NCBI GenBank assembly: GCA_965224095.1
Contig: OZ245039.1
Span: 2,666,001 to 2,730,000, forward strand
Direction: 5' to 3'
Length of the DNA stretch: 64,000 bases
Origin: JBPEWY01 sp965224095
GTDB taxonomy: Bacteria; Bacteroidota; Bacteroidia; Flavobacteriales; Flavobacteriaceae
The translations under genes and the position numbers were made by a program. The notes beneath the pieces were generated by a model that saw only the letters and a list, made by a program, of their open reading frames with translations, was not told the origin of the DNA and searched no databases. Positions 25,206 through 35,500 of the stretch are shown here, piece after piece (the stretch's first letter is position 1; the number at the start of each line of letters is the position of its first letter).

Positions 25206-27275
25206 TTAGCTTATACCTGCACCGTTATTTAAATTGTTCTCGTCGGGATTTACAAATACCAGCTTCCCCTCTTTATTTTCTGTCATCAATATCATTCCCT
25301 GGCTTTCCACTCCACGGAGTGGCCGGGGGGCCAGGTTTACCAAAACAGTAACCTTTTTGCCTATAATTTCTTCGGGTGCAAAACTTTCGGCTATCCCGGA
25401 AACAATAGTACGGATATCAATACCGGTATCTACCTTCAGGACCATTAATTTTTTGGTTTTCGGCATTTTTTCGGCCTTCAGGATGGTACCCACCCGCATA
25501 TCTATTTTCGAAAAATCCTCAAACGAAATAGTTTCTTTCTGCGGTTCTATCGGTGCATTCTCCATTTGATTTGTTTTTTTAGTGGCTTCCAGTTTATCGA
25601 GTTGTCGTTGTATTTCAGAATCTTCAATCTTACTAAAGAGAAGTTCCGAAACACCTATTTGATGCCCCTGGGGGATTAAAGCCTGAAGGTTTGCCACATC
25701 TTCCCATTGCAGCGCGTTTTGCAGGTTTGAAAAATTCAGGATTTTAGATAATTTTTCCGCGGAAAAAGGTAAAAAGGGTTGACTTAAAACTGCAAGCGCC
25801 GATGCTATTTGAATGCCTACATACATAATGGTTTGCACGCGGTTTTCATCTTCCTTTATAACCTTCCACGGTTCTTCATCGGCAAGATATTTATTTCCGA
25901 GACGGGCCACATTCATTAGTTCGGCAAGTGCTTCCCTGAACCGATAACGTTCCAGCGAGGCAGCTATTTTTTTGGGAAACCCATGCAGTTCTTCCAGGGT
26001 ATTTATATCTGTTTGTGTGTATTGCCCCGGTGAAGGAACAATTCCGTTATAGTATTTATTGGTAAGAACCACTACCCGGTTGATGAAATTCCCGAAAATA
26101 GCAACCAATTCATTGTTATTCCTGGCCTGAAAATCTTTCCAGGTAAAGTCGTTATCCTTAGATTCAGGAGCATTGGCGGTTAATACATATCGAAGTACAT
26201 CCTGCTTCCCGGGAAATTCCTCCAGGTATTCATGGAGCCATACGGCCCAGTTTTTTGAAGTGGAGAGTTTATTACCCTCGAGGTTTAAAAACTCATTGGC
26301 CGGTACGTTTTCCGGAAGTATATAATCTCCGTGAGCTTTAAGCATACTCGGAAAGATGATACAGTGAAAAACTATATTGTCTTTTCCGATAAAATGTAAG
26401 AGCTTCGTGTTTTTGTCTTTCCAGTAAGCCTCCCAGTTTTTATTAGTGCGTTCGGCCCACTCTTTCGTAGCCGATATATATCCTATGGGTGCGTCAAACC
26501 ATACATATAATACTTTGCCCGCTGCGCCATCTAAGGGAACGGGAATTCCCCAATCCAGATCTCGGGTTACCGCCCTGGGTTTTAATCCGTCATCGATCCA
26601 GGATTTACACTGCCCGTAAACATTGGGTTTCCAGTCGGATTTATGCCCTTGTATGATCCATTCTCTTAAAAAAGACTCATATTGGTTTAGCGGTAAGAAC
26701 CAATGTTTTGTACTTTTCAAACTCGGTTTTGATCCGGTAATGGTCGATTTTGGGTTTATAAGATCGGTAGCATTTAAAGAACTGCCGCAATTTTCACACT
26801 GATCGCCATACGCTTCCTCGTGCCCGCATCTGGGGCAGGTACCCACAACAAACCGATCGGCCAGAAATTGCTGAGCGGCCTCATCGTAAAGCTGCTCCGT
26901 GGTTTCCTCAATAAATTTTCCGTCTTCGTAGAGTTTTTTAAAAAAATCGGAAGCTGTTTTATGGTGGATGGATGCCGACGTCCTGGAATAATTATCAAAG
27001 GAAATACCAAATTCCTCAAAAGAATCCTTAATTATTTTGTGATACTTATCGATAATCTCTTTCGGGGAAACACCTTCCTTTTTAGCTCTCATGGGAATAG
27101 CCACACCGTGTTCATCACTACCGCATATAAAGGCAACATCATTCCCGGTTAACCTCAGATATCGGGAGTATATATCGGCCGGGACATATACGCCGGCCAG
27201 ATGCCCTATGTGTATAGGGCCGTTTGTGTATGGGAGTGCTGCCGTAACGGTATACCGCTGAGGATCTTTTGCCAT
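25206..27275 (-). CDS. metG: methionyl-tRNA synthetase
   Basis: This 689-residue class I synthetase charges tRNA-Met with methionine. The HIGH motif is in PIHIGHLAG (residues 20-28). The zinc-binding insert CPRCGHEEAYGDQCENCGS lies near 145-163, and the KMSKS loop is present as GNKLSTSKNW. A C-terminal EMAP/Trbp111-like tRNA-binding domain follows (SKIDMRVGTILKAEKMP near 585-601), so it is the dimeric long form. Length is normal. A TATTTTTG box at 27294-27301 on the coding strand lies 19 bases before the ATG. Confidence 0.97.
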   Translation of the reverse strand: MAKDPQRYTVTAALPYTNGPIHIGHLAGVYVPADIYSRYLRLTGNDVAFICGSDEHGVAIPMRAKKEGVSPKEIIDKYHKIIKDSFEEFGISFDNYSRTSASIHHKTASDFFKKLYEDGKFIEETTEQLYDEAAQQFLADRFVVGTCPRCGHEEAYGDQCENCGSSLNATDLINPKSTITGSKPSLKSTKHWFLPLNQYESFLREWIIQGHKSDWKPNVYGQCKSWIDDGLKPRAVTRDLDWGIPVPLDGAAGKVLYVWFDAPIGYISATKEWAERTNKNWEAYWKDKNTKLLHFIGKDNIVFHCIIFPSMLKAHGDYILPENVPANEFLNLEGNKLSTSKNWAVWLHEYLEEFPGKQDVLRYVLTANAPESKDNDFTWKDFQARNNNELVAIFGNFINRVVVLTNKYYNGIVPSPGQYTQTDINTLEELHGFPKKIAASLERYRFREALAELMNVARLGNKYLADEEPWKVIKEDENRVQTIMYVGIQIASALAVLSQPFLPFSAEKLSKILNFSNLQNALQWEDVANLQALIPQGHQIGVSELLFSKIEDSEIQRQLDKLEATKKTNQMENAPIEPQKETISFEDFSKIDMRVGTILKAEKMPKTKKLMVLKVDTGIDIRTIVSGIAESFAPEEIIGKKVTVLVNLAPRPLRGVESQGMILMTENKEGKLVFVNPDENNLNNGAGIS

Positions 27276-27293
27276 AAATCTTTATTTGAAGGA

Positions 27294-27301
27294 CAAAAAT
27301 A
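27294..27301 (-). promoter_or_regulatory. -7 element of metG
   Basis: The minus strand reads TATTTTTG, a match to TAnnTTTG. The nearest TTG upstream is at 27326-27328, a 24-base spacer, slightly longer than the usual range. Confidence 0.45.
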
Positions 27302-27369
27302 AAGATTTTGATGAGAGTAAATTCCCAATCGTGCAAAAGAAAATAGAATAATGGGTTTCTACCGCCGCA

Positions 27370-28992
27370 TTATGCTCTTATGGCAATAGATTTGCTATAT
27401 TTTTTTCCCTGGAACTGAATCCTGTAGATGTATTGCCCGGTTGATAATCGCGTGTTTAAATAAGCTTTTACCGGGATAGTATGGGAGCCTTCGGTCATCA
27501 TCTCGTTCCGTATGGTTCCGATTTGTTGTCCGATAATATTAAATAGGCGGATATCTACAACACCGGTTGCCGGAAGATCTAAATGAATTTCCGGTTCGGA
27601 TGGGGTTGGATAAACGGGAAGGTGTTTTAAACCGGAAGCAGCTATGGTCTCCTGAGGGTTATCAGAAACGGTTCCGTTGCAACTGAATCCCAGGTCTATG
27701 GATTGTGAGGTGCGCCCCAATAGGGCTTCATCTACCAATTGCTGATCAATACACAACCATTGCGACATTACCGTAGCATACAGATCGCGAAAGTCCGTTG
27801 TGAATTTCAAATTCCCATGATCCAGATCGTCAAGGCTGGGGTGTTCGCCTACAAAAGCACTTCCGTTAAGTCCGGAGCCAAAGAAAAGTGTGGGAGCGGC
27901 GGCTCCGTGATCGGTTCCTTCCGAACCGTTTTCATAAACTCTTCTTCCGAATTCCGAAAAGGTCATGCTCAGTACTTTACTGTCTATTTGCCCGAAAGTA
28001 AGATCTTCGTAAAAATTCTTTACGGCCAGCGATAAGCGAGACATAAGCTTTTCGTGCGTAAGTGGTTGGTTGGCATGTGTGTCAAAGCCTCCCATACTCA
28101 CCATATACACTTTGGTTCCCAGATTTCCCTTAATTAATCTGGCTACAATGGCTAACTGTTTGGCAAAGGAATTATCGGCATATTCCACCTCGTTAATGCC
28201 TGCTTCGTAGGCCTGGTGAATAACACCCGAATATTCGTAGGTTATATTGGTAAGCCCCCGAATATATGCCAATTGCTCTCCGTACTTACATTCGGGAACA
28301 TTATTTATATCAAAGAAATAACCGCTTTCGGCTATGCGTTCCAGTTGATTTGCATTAGCCGTAACAAATGCATAATTGGTTTGAGCTCCCTCAAATATCA
28401 GATTACTATACATCCCTATTTGAATGGCTGCCGGCTTTTCCGGTGGTGTAACCAGATAATCCGGATAAATATCTTCAAAATACCTTCCTAAATAACCTGT
28501 TTGCATTTTTCGCATATTAGGATCGGTCGTGGCCCAGTTTTCCGAGGAGGAAAAATGAGAAAGGTTCTGATCCGGATAACCCACTCCGTGAACCACTTTC
28601 ATTTGCCCTTCCTGCCACATGGGTTCCAGATTTTTCATATAAACCGGAACTCCGTACTCATCGGTAAAGGAAACTACTTTACTTTCCGGGATATGAATAC
28701 TGGGACGGTGATTTACATAGCTGTCAAACTGGTTTAAGGGGACTATGGTGTTTAAGCCATCATTTCCGCCAACCAGTCTTATAAGAACTAAAATATTGTC
28801 GGTTTCCGCACGAGTTAATGCTTCCGACAAGGGAGAGGCCGATGAAGCACTTACCAGATTACTTCCCAGCATGATACTTCCGGATCCGGCAATACCCAAT
28901 GCCTGTAAAAAAGAGCGCCTGCTCCAGTAATTGTGTTCCTGGTCGTGAATATCTTCTTTATGGTTGTTTTTGGGGTTATGATGGGTACACAT
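27370..28992 (-). CDS. DUF1501 protein with Tat-like signal and T9SS type A sorting domain
   Basis: This 540-residue protein has a twin-arginine signal (SRRSFLQALGIAGSG, residues 24-38) and a DUF1501 body (sulfatase-like fold, with GGNDGLNTIVPL, SMGGFDTH and EFGRRVYENGSEGTDHG). The C-terminal 80 residues form a T9SS type A sorting domain (RLFNIIGQQIG, LSTGQYIYRI). It should be exported and then moved across the outer membrane. DUF1501 proteins of this kind are regularly paired with DUF1800 proteins, here 7 bases upstream in the same operon. Their substrate is unknown. Confidence 0.9.
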   Translation of the reverse strand: MCTHHNPKNNHKEDIHDQEHNYWSRRSFLQALGIAGSGSIMLGSNLVSASSASPLSEALTRAETDNILVLIRLVGGNDGLNTIVPLNQFDSYVNHRPSIHIPESKVVSFTDEYGVPVYMKNLEPMWQEGQMKVVHGVGYPDQNLSHFSSSENWATTDPNMRKMQTGYLGRYFEDIYPDYLVTPPEKPAAIQIGMYSNLIFEGAQTNYAFVTANANQLERIAESGYFFDINNVPECKYGEQLAYIRGLTNITYEYSGVIHQAYEAGINEVEYADNSFAKQLAIVARLIKGNLGTKVYMVSMGGFDTHANQPLTHEKLMSRLSLAVKNFYEDLTFGQIDSKVLSMTFSEFGRRVYENGSEGTDHGAAAPTLFFGSGLNGSAFVGEHPSLDDLDHGNLKFTTDFRDLYATVMSQWLCIDQQLVDEALLGRTSQSIDLGFSCNGTVSDNPQETIAASGLKHLPVYPTPSEPEIHLDLPATGVVDIRLFNIIGQQIGTIRNEMMTEGSHTIPVKAYLNTRLSTGQYIYRIQFQGKKYSKSIAIRA

Positions 28993-28999
28993 ATGTAGG

Positions 29000-30469
29000 T
29001 TACTTTAATTGAAATTCGGGTTGTTTTGAAATATGGATGAGAAGCATATGAACCTGAGTCGGAGCGGATGTCCACATTAAATTCCAAATACTGTCGTCAT
29101 AATAATTCTGGGGAACATCTCCCTTGAAAATATCGGTAGCAATCTGATAGTCTTCCTCCGAAAAGAGTCCTTTTGGAACCAGCTTATCCACAATCTTCCG
29201 CGTTACATCACTTGGATCGGAATTATCGGCTCCGGCAATATCGATTGCAAAACTCCTGAAGTTTTCAGGATTGTGCTCCAGGTGATAATACAGGAAATAC
29301 TCCATCATAAACCATCTTCCCATGAGTAAATTTGTATTGATCCACTGCTTATCTCTTTCCCATCCGGCCACATCTACGGGATTAAACAGGCTCTGGCCAC
29401 ATAATTCGCAATAATTGACTAGAGCTTCCACCACCATATCATCGGTCAGGGGCAGGGAAGTATCGTTTACAAAATTCAGAATTACATCGAACGGACTTTT
29501 TATAATCACTCCGATAGCATTTTCGTTAAAGAAATGTTCGCTTTTAAACAATTGTTTTAAAACGGGAACAATTTCGAAATTTGTATTGATAAATGTAGTG
29601 GCCATGGCATTTATGATATCCTGAGGGGGTTCAGGGTGCACAAAAAAGGCATAGAGCTTTGCACAGATAAATTGTGCGACGGTATCTGCCCGCTGGTCAA
29701 ATAAGATGTTTATTACGTCGTCGTATCCCCAATTACCGGTTTGATCGAAAATGGTTTTACTGCCCGTGTCGTGTTTCGAACTGTCAAAATTAAATCCGCT
29801 GCAATTATCATCCGGGATAGTGCGCAGCGTGTACCCGGATAAGGCTCTGGCCGTTTCAACAATATCAAACTCCGTATATCCATTTCCTTCTCCCAGTGTA
29901 AATAACTCGTATAATTCCCGGGCATAATTTTCATTCGGCCGGTTACTGTAGTTTCTATATCCATCCAGGTATCGGAGCATAGCGTTGTTAATACCAATTT
30001 CCCTGACAAATGTTTTAAAGTTCCCCAGGGCATGGGTTTGCAAGGCATTTGTGTACTGAATTAAATAAGAAGGACAGAAATAAGTAATGAATTCGGTAAC
30101 GAAATGGTTACTCCAGAAAAAACTCAGACGATCTCTGAGGTTATTGTTTAAGAGTTGGTTTATATACACTTTCCTCCATTCGTCCTGCTGATCGTACTTC
30201 ATGATGGTTCTTTCGGCCCCATCTTCCGGATAGTTTATGTTGGTCCAAGTAGCCCAAAGAGGTTCGGGAGGCAACGGAGTGTTAAGCGCGGCATCGAATA
30301 GTTCGTCAATAAGCTGGGAAGGCGATTTGGATAAGGCCGTCTGAGCATCGGTATGGGAAACACCGAAGCCTAATCGTCTGTACAGATGATTTACCTTTGC
30401 TATGTCCCATGGATTATCAATAGTAGGAACATACGGATCCAGTGTAGCCGTATTACAGTTAATAAGCAT
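29000..30469 (-). CDS. DUF1800 domain protein
   Basis: This 489-residue DUF1800 protein shows the family motifs LYRRLGFGVSHTDAQ near residue 29, RDRLSFFWSNHF near 112, NENYARELYELFTLGEG near 178 and FDIVETARALSGYT. No signal peptide or sorting domain is visible at the given start, although its partner DUF1501 protein is clearly exported. It is the first gene of a two-gene operon. Biochemical function is not established. Confidence 0.9.
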   Translation of the reverse strand: MLINCNTATLDPYVPTIDNPWDIAKVNHLYRRLGFGVSHTDAQTALSKSPSQLIDELFDAALNTPLPPEPLWATWTNINYPEDGAERTIMKYDQQDEWRKVYINQLLNNNLRDRLSFFWSNHFVTEFITYFCPSYLIQYTNALQTHALGNFKTFVREIGINNAMLRYLDGYRNYSNRPNENYARELYELFTLGEGNGYTEFDIVETARALSGYTLRTIPDDNCSGFNFDSSKHDTGSKTIFDQTGNWGYDDVINILFDQRADTVAQFICAKLYAFFVHPEPPQDIINAMATTFINTNFEIVPVLKQLFKSEHFFNENAIGVIIKSPFDVILNFVNDTSLPLTDDMVVEALVNYCELCGQSLFNPVDVAGWERDKQWINTNLLMGRWFMMEYFLYYHLEHNPENFRSFAIDIAGADNSDPSDVTRKIVDKLVPKGLFSEEDYQIATDIFKGDVPQNYYDDSIWNLMWTSAPTQVHMLLIHISKQPEFQLK

Positions 30470-30573
30470 TTTTGTAAGATTTGGGCATCAGTTACACATC
30501 TAAAGTAGAAATAAATTCCGGTTTAAACGGTAACTAACAGGAAATAAACGATGAAATGCACTGAAATAGTATG

Positions 30574-30603
30574 TTTTGTAGGAATTAAATTATACGTAAT
30601 TTG
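30574..30603 (+). promoter_or_regulatory. possible promoter of yraN
   Basis: TTTTG at 30574-30578 and TAATTTG at 30597-30603 (one base short of TAnnTTTG), about 18 bases apart, lie some 65 bases before the yraN start. Confidence 0.35.
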
Positions 30604-30666
30604 CCTGTGATACGAAAGTAAATAAAAGCTTGTTATTAAAGGAGTTATGTAAAATTATTATTGTAT

Positions 30667-31026
30667 ATGGCACAAGGTCATACATTCGGAACCAGTGCGG
30701 AACAAATGGCGGTTGATTATCTGATTCGTAACGGATATAAAATAATGGCCCGTAATTACCGATATGCAAGGGCGGAAGTTGATATTATAGCCAGGAAGGA
30801 AAATACACTTGTTGCGGTTGAGGTCAAGGCCAGGGCCTCCGATTATTTCGGATCTCCTCAGGATTTTGTTACACCCAAAAAAATCAAACTCCTGGTAAAA
30901 GCAGTACATCACTATGTTATAGAGAAAGATCTGGATGTGGAAGTTCGTTTTGATATCATAGCCATTACCGGAAAAGGACACGCTGTGAAACTGGTGCATC
31001 TGGAGGATGCTTTTTTCCATTTCTAA
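30667..31026 (+). CDS. YraN/UPF0102 family nuclease-fold protein
   Basis: A 119-residue protein of the UPF0102 family with a restriction-endonuclease-like core: EVDIIARKENTLVAVEVKAR (residues 35-54) carries the E-x-D and ExK residues. ATG 30667 (MAQGHTFG) is preferred over the TTG two codons upstream. These proteins are widespread and small; a role in DNA processing is suspected, not shown. It stands alone, divergent from the DUF1800 operon. Confidence 0.92.
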   Translation: MAQGHTFGTSAEQMAVDYLIRNGYKIMARNYRYARAEVDIIARKENTLVAVEVKARASDYFGSPQDFVTPKKIKLLVKAVHHYVIEKDLDVEVRFDIIAITGKGHAVKLVHLEDAFFHF

Positions 31027-31054
31027 ACAAGATGTTTTTTTTGTAACAATTTGT

Positions 31055-31062
31055 TATATTTG
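31055..31062 (+). promoter_or_regulatory. -7 element before the ACT-domain gene
   Basis: TATATTTG matches TAnnTTTG and lies 20 bases before the ATG at 31083. TTTG motifs exist upstream (31040-31043) but at a short spacing of 11 bases. Confidence 0.45.
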
Positions 31063-31082
31063 CTTTTCAATTCATTTAACTT

Positions 31083-31742
31083 ATGAAAACAGTTTCTTCG
31101 GTAGTAGAGCATTATATTAAAAGCAAACCTTTTTTACAGAGTGCGCTTTCTCAGGATATCATTAATCTTACCTCTTTATCGCGCACCATGAAACCATACG
31201 TGGAAGAAACGCTTGGTAAGGAAGTGAAAAACGGGGCTATTGTGATGGCTTTAAAACGACTGTCAGCCGATCTGGAGTTCAGAGCCACACATAAAATATT
31301 AAAAATTCTAAAGCATATCGGGGAGATAACCGTCCGATCGTCATTAAATGACTATAATTATAAAATGTCTGACTCTATATTGCAGAATATGGCACTTTTG
31401 ATTAAAAAGATAGAGCATGATAAAAATGTGTTTTATACCTCTTCCCGGGGAGTAAATGAAGCTACTATTGTTGTAAGTGATGAAATGGCGGGCATGGTAG
31501 AGGAACTTTTTAGAAGAGAAACGCTTATTGCCAAAACTGAAAACCTGTCTTCGATAACCGTAAAGCTGCCCAAAGAGAATGTATCAATCCCTGGGATTTA
31601 CTATTTTATTTTTCAACGCCTATCCTGGGAAGGAATTAATATTTATGAAGTTATTTCAACCAGTAATGAATTTACGATTCTGGTGAATGAAGATCAGGTA
31701 GACAAGGCTTTTTCCACGATTAAAGAGCTCAAGAAACTATAG
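31083..31742 (+). CDS. small protein with C-terminal ACT-like domain
   Basis: A 219-residue cytoplasmic protein. The first 110 residues are helical (SRTMKPYVEETLG, ADLEFRATHKILKILKHIGE). The end (SSITVKLPKENVSIPGIYYF, then WEGINIYEVISTSNEFTILV) has the beta-alpha-beta-beta-alpha-beta pattern and wording of an ACT domain as in aspartate kinases. No kinase domain is present, so it may be a stand-alone sensor. The 3' end overlaps the converging methyltransferase gene by 6 bases. ACT assignment is from sequence pattern. Confidence 0.7.
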   Translation: MKTVSSVVEHYIKSKPFLQSALSQDIINLTSLSRTMKPYVEETLGKEVKNGAIVMALKRLSADLEFRATHKILKILKHIGEITVRSSLNDYNYKMSDSILQNMALLIKKIEHDKNVFYTSSRGVNEATIVVSDEMAGMVEELFRRETLIAKTENLSSITVKLPKENVSIPGIYYFIFQRLSWEGINIYEVISTSNEFTILVNEDQVDKAFSTIKELKKL

Positions 31743-32453
31743 TTTTTTTCCATAAATACTGTAGGCACATCCATAGAAGTGGTTGTGCATATGTACAGTT
31801 GCTCCTTTGGTTTTAAAAAGAGTAAGTATATGGGTTAAATTTTTCTGGTTTTTAATATACACTCCCAGCATTTTGTACAATTTCTTATCTCCCTTAAACA
31901 AAATGGCGAGGAGCGGTATTATTCTGGCAATATAAAAGAGATACATAATGCTCATGAACCGGTTTTGCGGGAGCTTTATATCTACCAGACAGAACCGTCC
32001 TTCGGGTTGGAGTATTCTGATGATCTCATCGAAGAGTCTTTCTGCCTGATCTGTAGAAAGCGTTTTTAATCCATAAGCACATATAACGGCATTTTGTGAG
32101 GCGCTAGGCACGGAATTTTCGAGGACATCTTCCGATAAAACCGATATGGAATGCGATGGATAGCGCTGTTTTCGTTGCCGGGCCTTATCGAGCATACCCG
32201 TTGAAAAATCGATCGCCGTAAGGGTACCCTCCGTACCTATTTGCCTTAAAATAGGCTCCCAGCATTCTCCTATTCCGGTCATTAAATCGGTTACCGTATC
32301 ACCTGTATTTAACTCTAAAAAATCAACGGCCGAACGTCTCCATTTGGGGTAGAACCCGAAGGAAGTGATACGGTTCATCTCCTCGTAAGAAGGACTCATT
32401 TTATTAAATAATTCGATTAGAAAATTCGCAGTATATATATTCTTGTTAGCCAC
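31737..32453 (-). CDS. UbiE/MenG-type class I SAM methyltransferase
   Basis: A 238-residue methyltransferase with the SAM-binding motif I VTDLMTGIGECWEP (residues 53-66), AIDFSTGMLDKA near 79-90 and a motif IV region AVICAYGLKTLS. The overall pattern matches UbiE/COQ5, which methylates demethylmenaquinone. However, the C-terminal half has a hydrophobic stretch (IMYLFYIARIIPLLAILF) and motif I is loose, so another small or lipid substrate is possible. It converges with the ACT-domain gene. Confidence 0.8.
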   Translation of the reverse strand: MANKNIYTANFLIELFNKMSPSYEEMNRITSFGFYPKWRRSAVDFLELNTGDTVTDLMTGIGECWEPILRQIGTEGTLTAIDFSTGMLDKARQRKQRYPSHSISVLSEDVLENSVPSASQNAVICAYGLKTLSTDQAERLFDEIIRILQPEGRFCLVDIKLPQNRFMSIMYLFYIARIIPLLAILFKGDKKLYKMLGVYIKNQKNLTHILTLFKTKGATVHMHNHFYGCAYSIYGKKL

Positions 32454-32519
32454 ATTAATAGAGTAACGGTACAGGTAATAGGTCGTTATGTATCACAAAA
32501 ACTAAATATTGAATAAAGC

Positions 32520-35500
32520 TTATACCGGGGCTTTTTGTTTTACGGTAAAGGGAGCAAGCGATTGTATAGCCTGTTCAACAGTATTTATATTTTCCATAAT
32601 AAGAAGCAAACGCAACCCGTTCCGGGTTTCTTTTTCCTTGATTTTGTAAGTGTCGGGATTGGTTTGCACGTGTTTTAACAGTTGGGAAAACACTTCGGAT
32701 TGATAGTAAGGGCTTTGCTGATCGGCTATAAAATAACCAATTAATTTTTTCTTCTTCAGGACCACTTTCTCCAGGCCTATTGAAATAGCCATCCATTTTA
32801 TGCGGATACTTTGCAGCAAATCAATAGCCGGTTTGGGTAGCGGACCGAAACGGTCAATTAATTTTTCCTCATAGGAACGCAGTGATGCTTCATCTTTTAT
32901 ACTTGCCAGCTGATTGTATAAATTAAGGCGTTCGGATATGTTGTTAATGTAATTGTCAGGAAAAAGCAATTCAAAATCCGAGTCTATTTGCGGTTCCCTG
33001 ACAAACACTTTTTCCGATTCGGAATCGTAGAGTTGAGCAAACTCGTTTTCTTTTAATTCTTCTATAGCTTCCCGGAGTATTTTCTGGTAGGTATCGAATC
33101 CTATTTCATTAATAAAACCACTTTGTTCTCCTCCCAAAAGATCTCCTGCACCTCTAATTTCCAGGTCTTTCATAGCAATATTAAACCCGCTTCCCAGCTC
33201 TGTAAACTGTTCGAGAGCCTGAATGCGTTTTCGGGCATCATCTGTCATGGTCGAGTACGGAGGCGTTATAAAATAGCAAAAGGCCTTTTTGTTACTTCTT
33301 CCTACTCTTCCCCGCATTTGATGCAGATCGCTCAGGCCAAAATGGTTGGCGTTATTAATAAAAATAGTATTTGCATTGGGAACGTCCAAACCACTTTCAA
33401 CGATGGTTGTTGAAACCAAAACATCAAATTCACCATGCATAAACGCCAGCATGAGTTTTTCCAGTTTTTTACCCTCTAATTGACCATGCCCTATGCCGAT
33501 CTTGGCATGGGGAATCAAACGCTGTAACATACCCGCCACTTCTTTGATATTTTCTATTCTGTTATGAACAAAAAATACCTGACCTCCCCGCTGAATTTCG
33601 TACGATATGGCATCTCGTATCTGCTCTTCGTTAAAGCGAATTACCTGACTCTCAATCGGGTATCGGTTTGGGGGAGGGGTGTTGATTACCGAAAGATCCC
33701 GAGCCGCCATTAAACTAAATTGCAGGGTTCTTGGAATAGGAGTTGCCGTCAGCGTTAAAACATCGATATTTTCCTTAAGAGTTTTCAGTTTGTCTTTGAT
33801 AGCGACTCCGAATTTTTGTTCCTCATCTACTATAAGCAATCCCAGATCTTTAAATTGTACATTGGCATTTACCAGTTGATGTGTTCCGATAATAATATCG
33901 ATTTTACCTTCCCGGAGTTGTTCTAAAATAATCCGTTTTTCCTTTGTCGTCCTGAACCTATTTAAATAATCAACCACTATAGGAAAGTCATTCAGGCGAT
34001 CGCCAAAAGTTTGCATATGCTGGAATGCCAAAATGGTGGTAGGAACCAGTACGGCCACCTGTTTTCCGTTATCAACGGCTTTAAAAGCAGCTCTTATAGC
34101 GATTTCGGTTTTTCCGAATCCCACATCGCCACATACCAGCCTATCCATAGGCCTGTTGCTTTCCATATCCTTTTTCACATCTTCAGTGGCCTTACTTTGA
34201 TCGGGCGTATCTTCGTATAAAAATGAAGCTTCTAATTCGTTTTGAAGGTAACTGTCCGGCCCGTACTGAAACCCTTTTTTTAGTTTCCGCTTGGCGTAAA
34301 GCTGAATCAGGTTAAAGGCAATTTCCTTCACCCTGGATTTTGTTTTTTGCTTTAGTTTTTTCCAGGCATTACTCCCTAGTTTGTATATTTTAGGAGGTTT
34401 TCCGTCCTTACCGTTATACTTGGATATTTTGTGTAAGGAATGGATACTCACATACAAAATATCGCGATCTCCATAAACAAGTTTAATAGCTTCCTGAGTT
34501 TTTCCTTCCACATCTATTTTCTGAAGGCCGCCGAATTTTCCGATGCCGTGATCTATATGTGTTACAAAATCGCCAACTTCCAGATTGTTTAATTCCCTTA
34601 ATGTAATGGCTTGCTTTTTAGCATATCCGTTTTTAAGGTGAAATTTGTGATAGCGTTCAAAAATTTCATGATCGGTATAGCAGGCAATTTTTAAAGACCC
34701 GTCAATAAAGCCTTTATGTATAGGGAGTACAGCAGTATGATAATGTACCGTTTGATCTACTTCTTCAAAAATATCGTGAAATCGCTGAGCCTGTTGTTTG
34801 CCCGAACAAAAAATATAGTTAACAATTCCCTTTTCGTGATTTCTCTGAAGGTTTTCTATCAGGAGCTCAAATTGTTTGTTGAAAGATGGTTGAGGCTGGG
34901 TGTAATATTCAATTTCGGAGGCATCGGGGTACAGTGTTTGATTAGTCGTTTCGACCACGGTGTATCCGGCGAGTTGTTTTTCAAGAAGCGCAGCATTACA
35001 AAAGAGCTCTTGCGGTTCCAAATGCCTTACTTCCGAAGAAATGTCTTTGAAGGATGTTTCCGCTTTTGCGTATAACAGATCGAGTTTTTCCAGTAAAAAG
35101 CGTGCATCTTTTACAAAAACAACAGTATTTCCGGAGAGGTATTTTAAAAAACTCTCTCTGGATTCTTCCATGAATTTGTTAGCGACATTCGGAATGATAT
35201 TAATTTTTTTTACCCGATCGTTTGAAAGTTGTGTTTCAACATCAAAGGTCCGAATACTGTCAATCTCATCCCCGAAAAACTCTATTCTGTACGGTTCATC
35301 ATTGGAAAACGAAAATACGTCAAGAATACCTCCCCTAACTGAAAACTCCCCGGGTTCGCTTACAAAATCCACGCGTTTAAAATGATATTCAAAAAGTACT
35401 TCATTAACAAAATCAATGGAAAGTTCGTTCCCTGTTTGAATTTTAAGCGTATTTTTTTCCAACTCCTTTTTGGTGACAACTTTCTCAAAAAGGGCATCCG

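Noticed and set aside
30658..31020. 120-codon minus-strand frame opposite yraN
   Set aside because: Exact shadow of the conserved yraN gene with no family resemblance.
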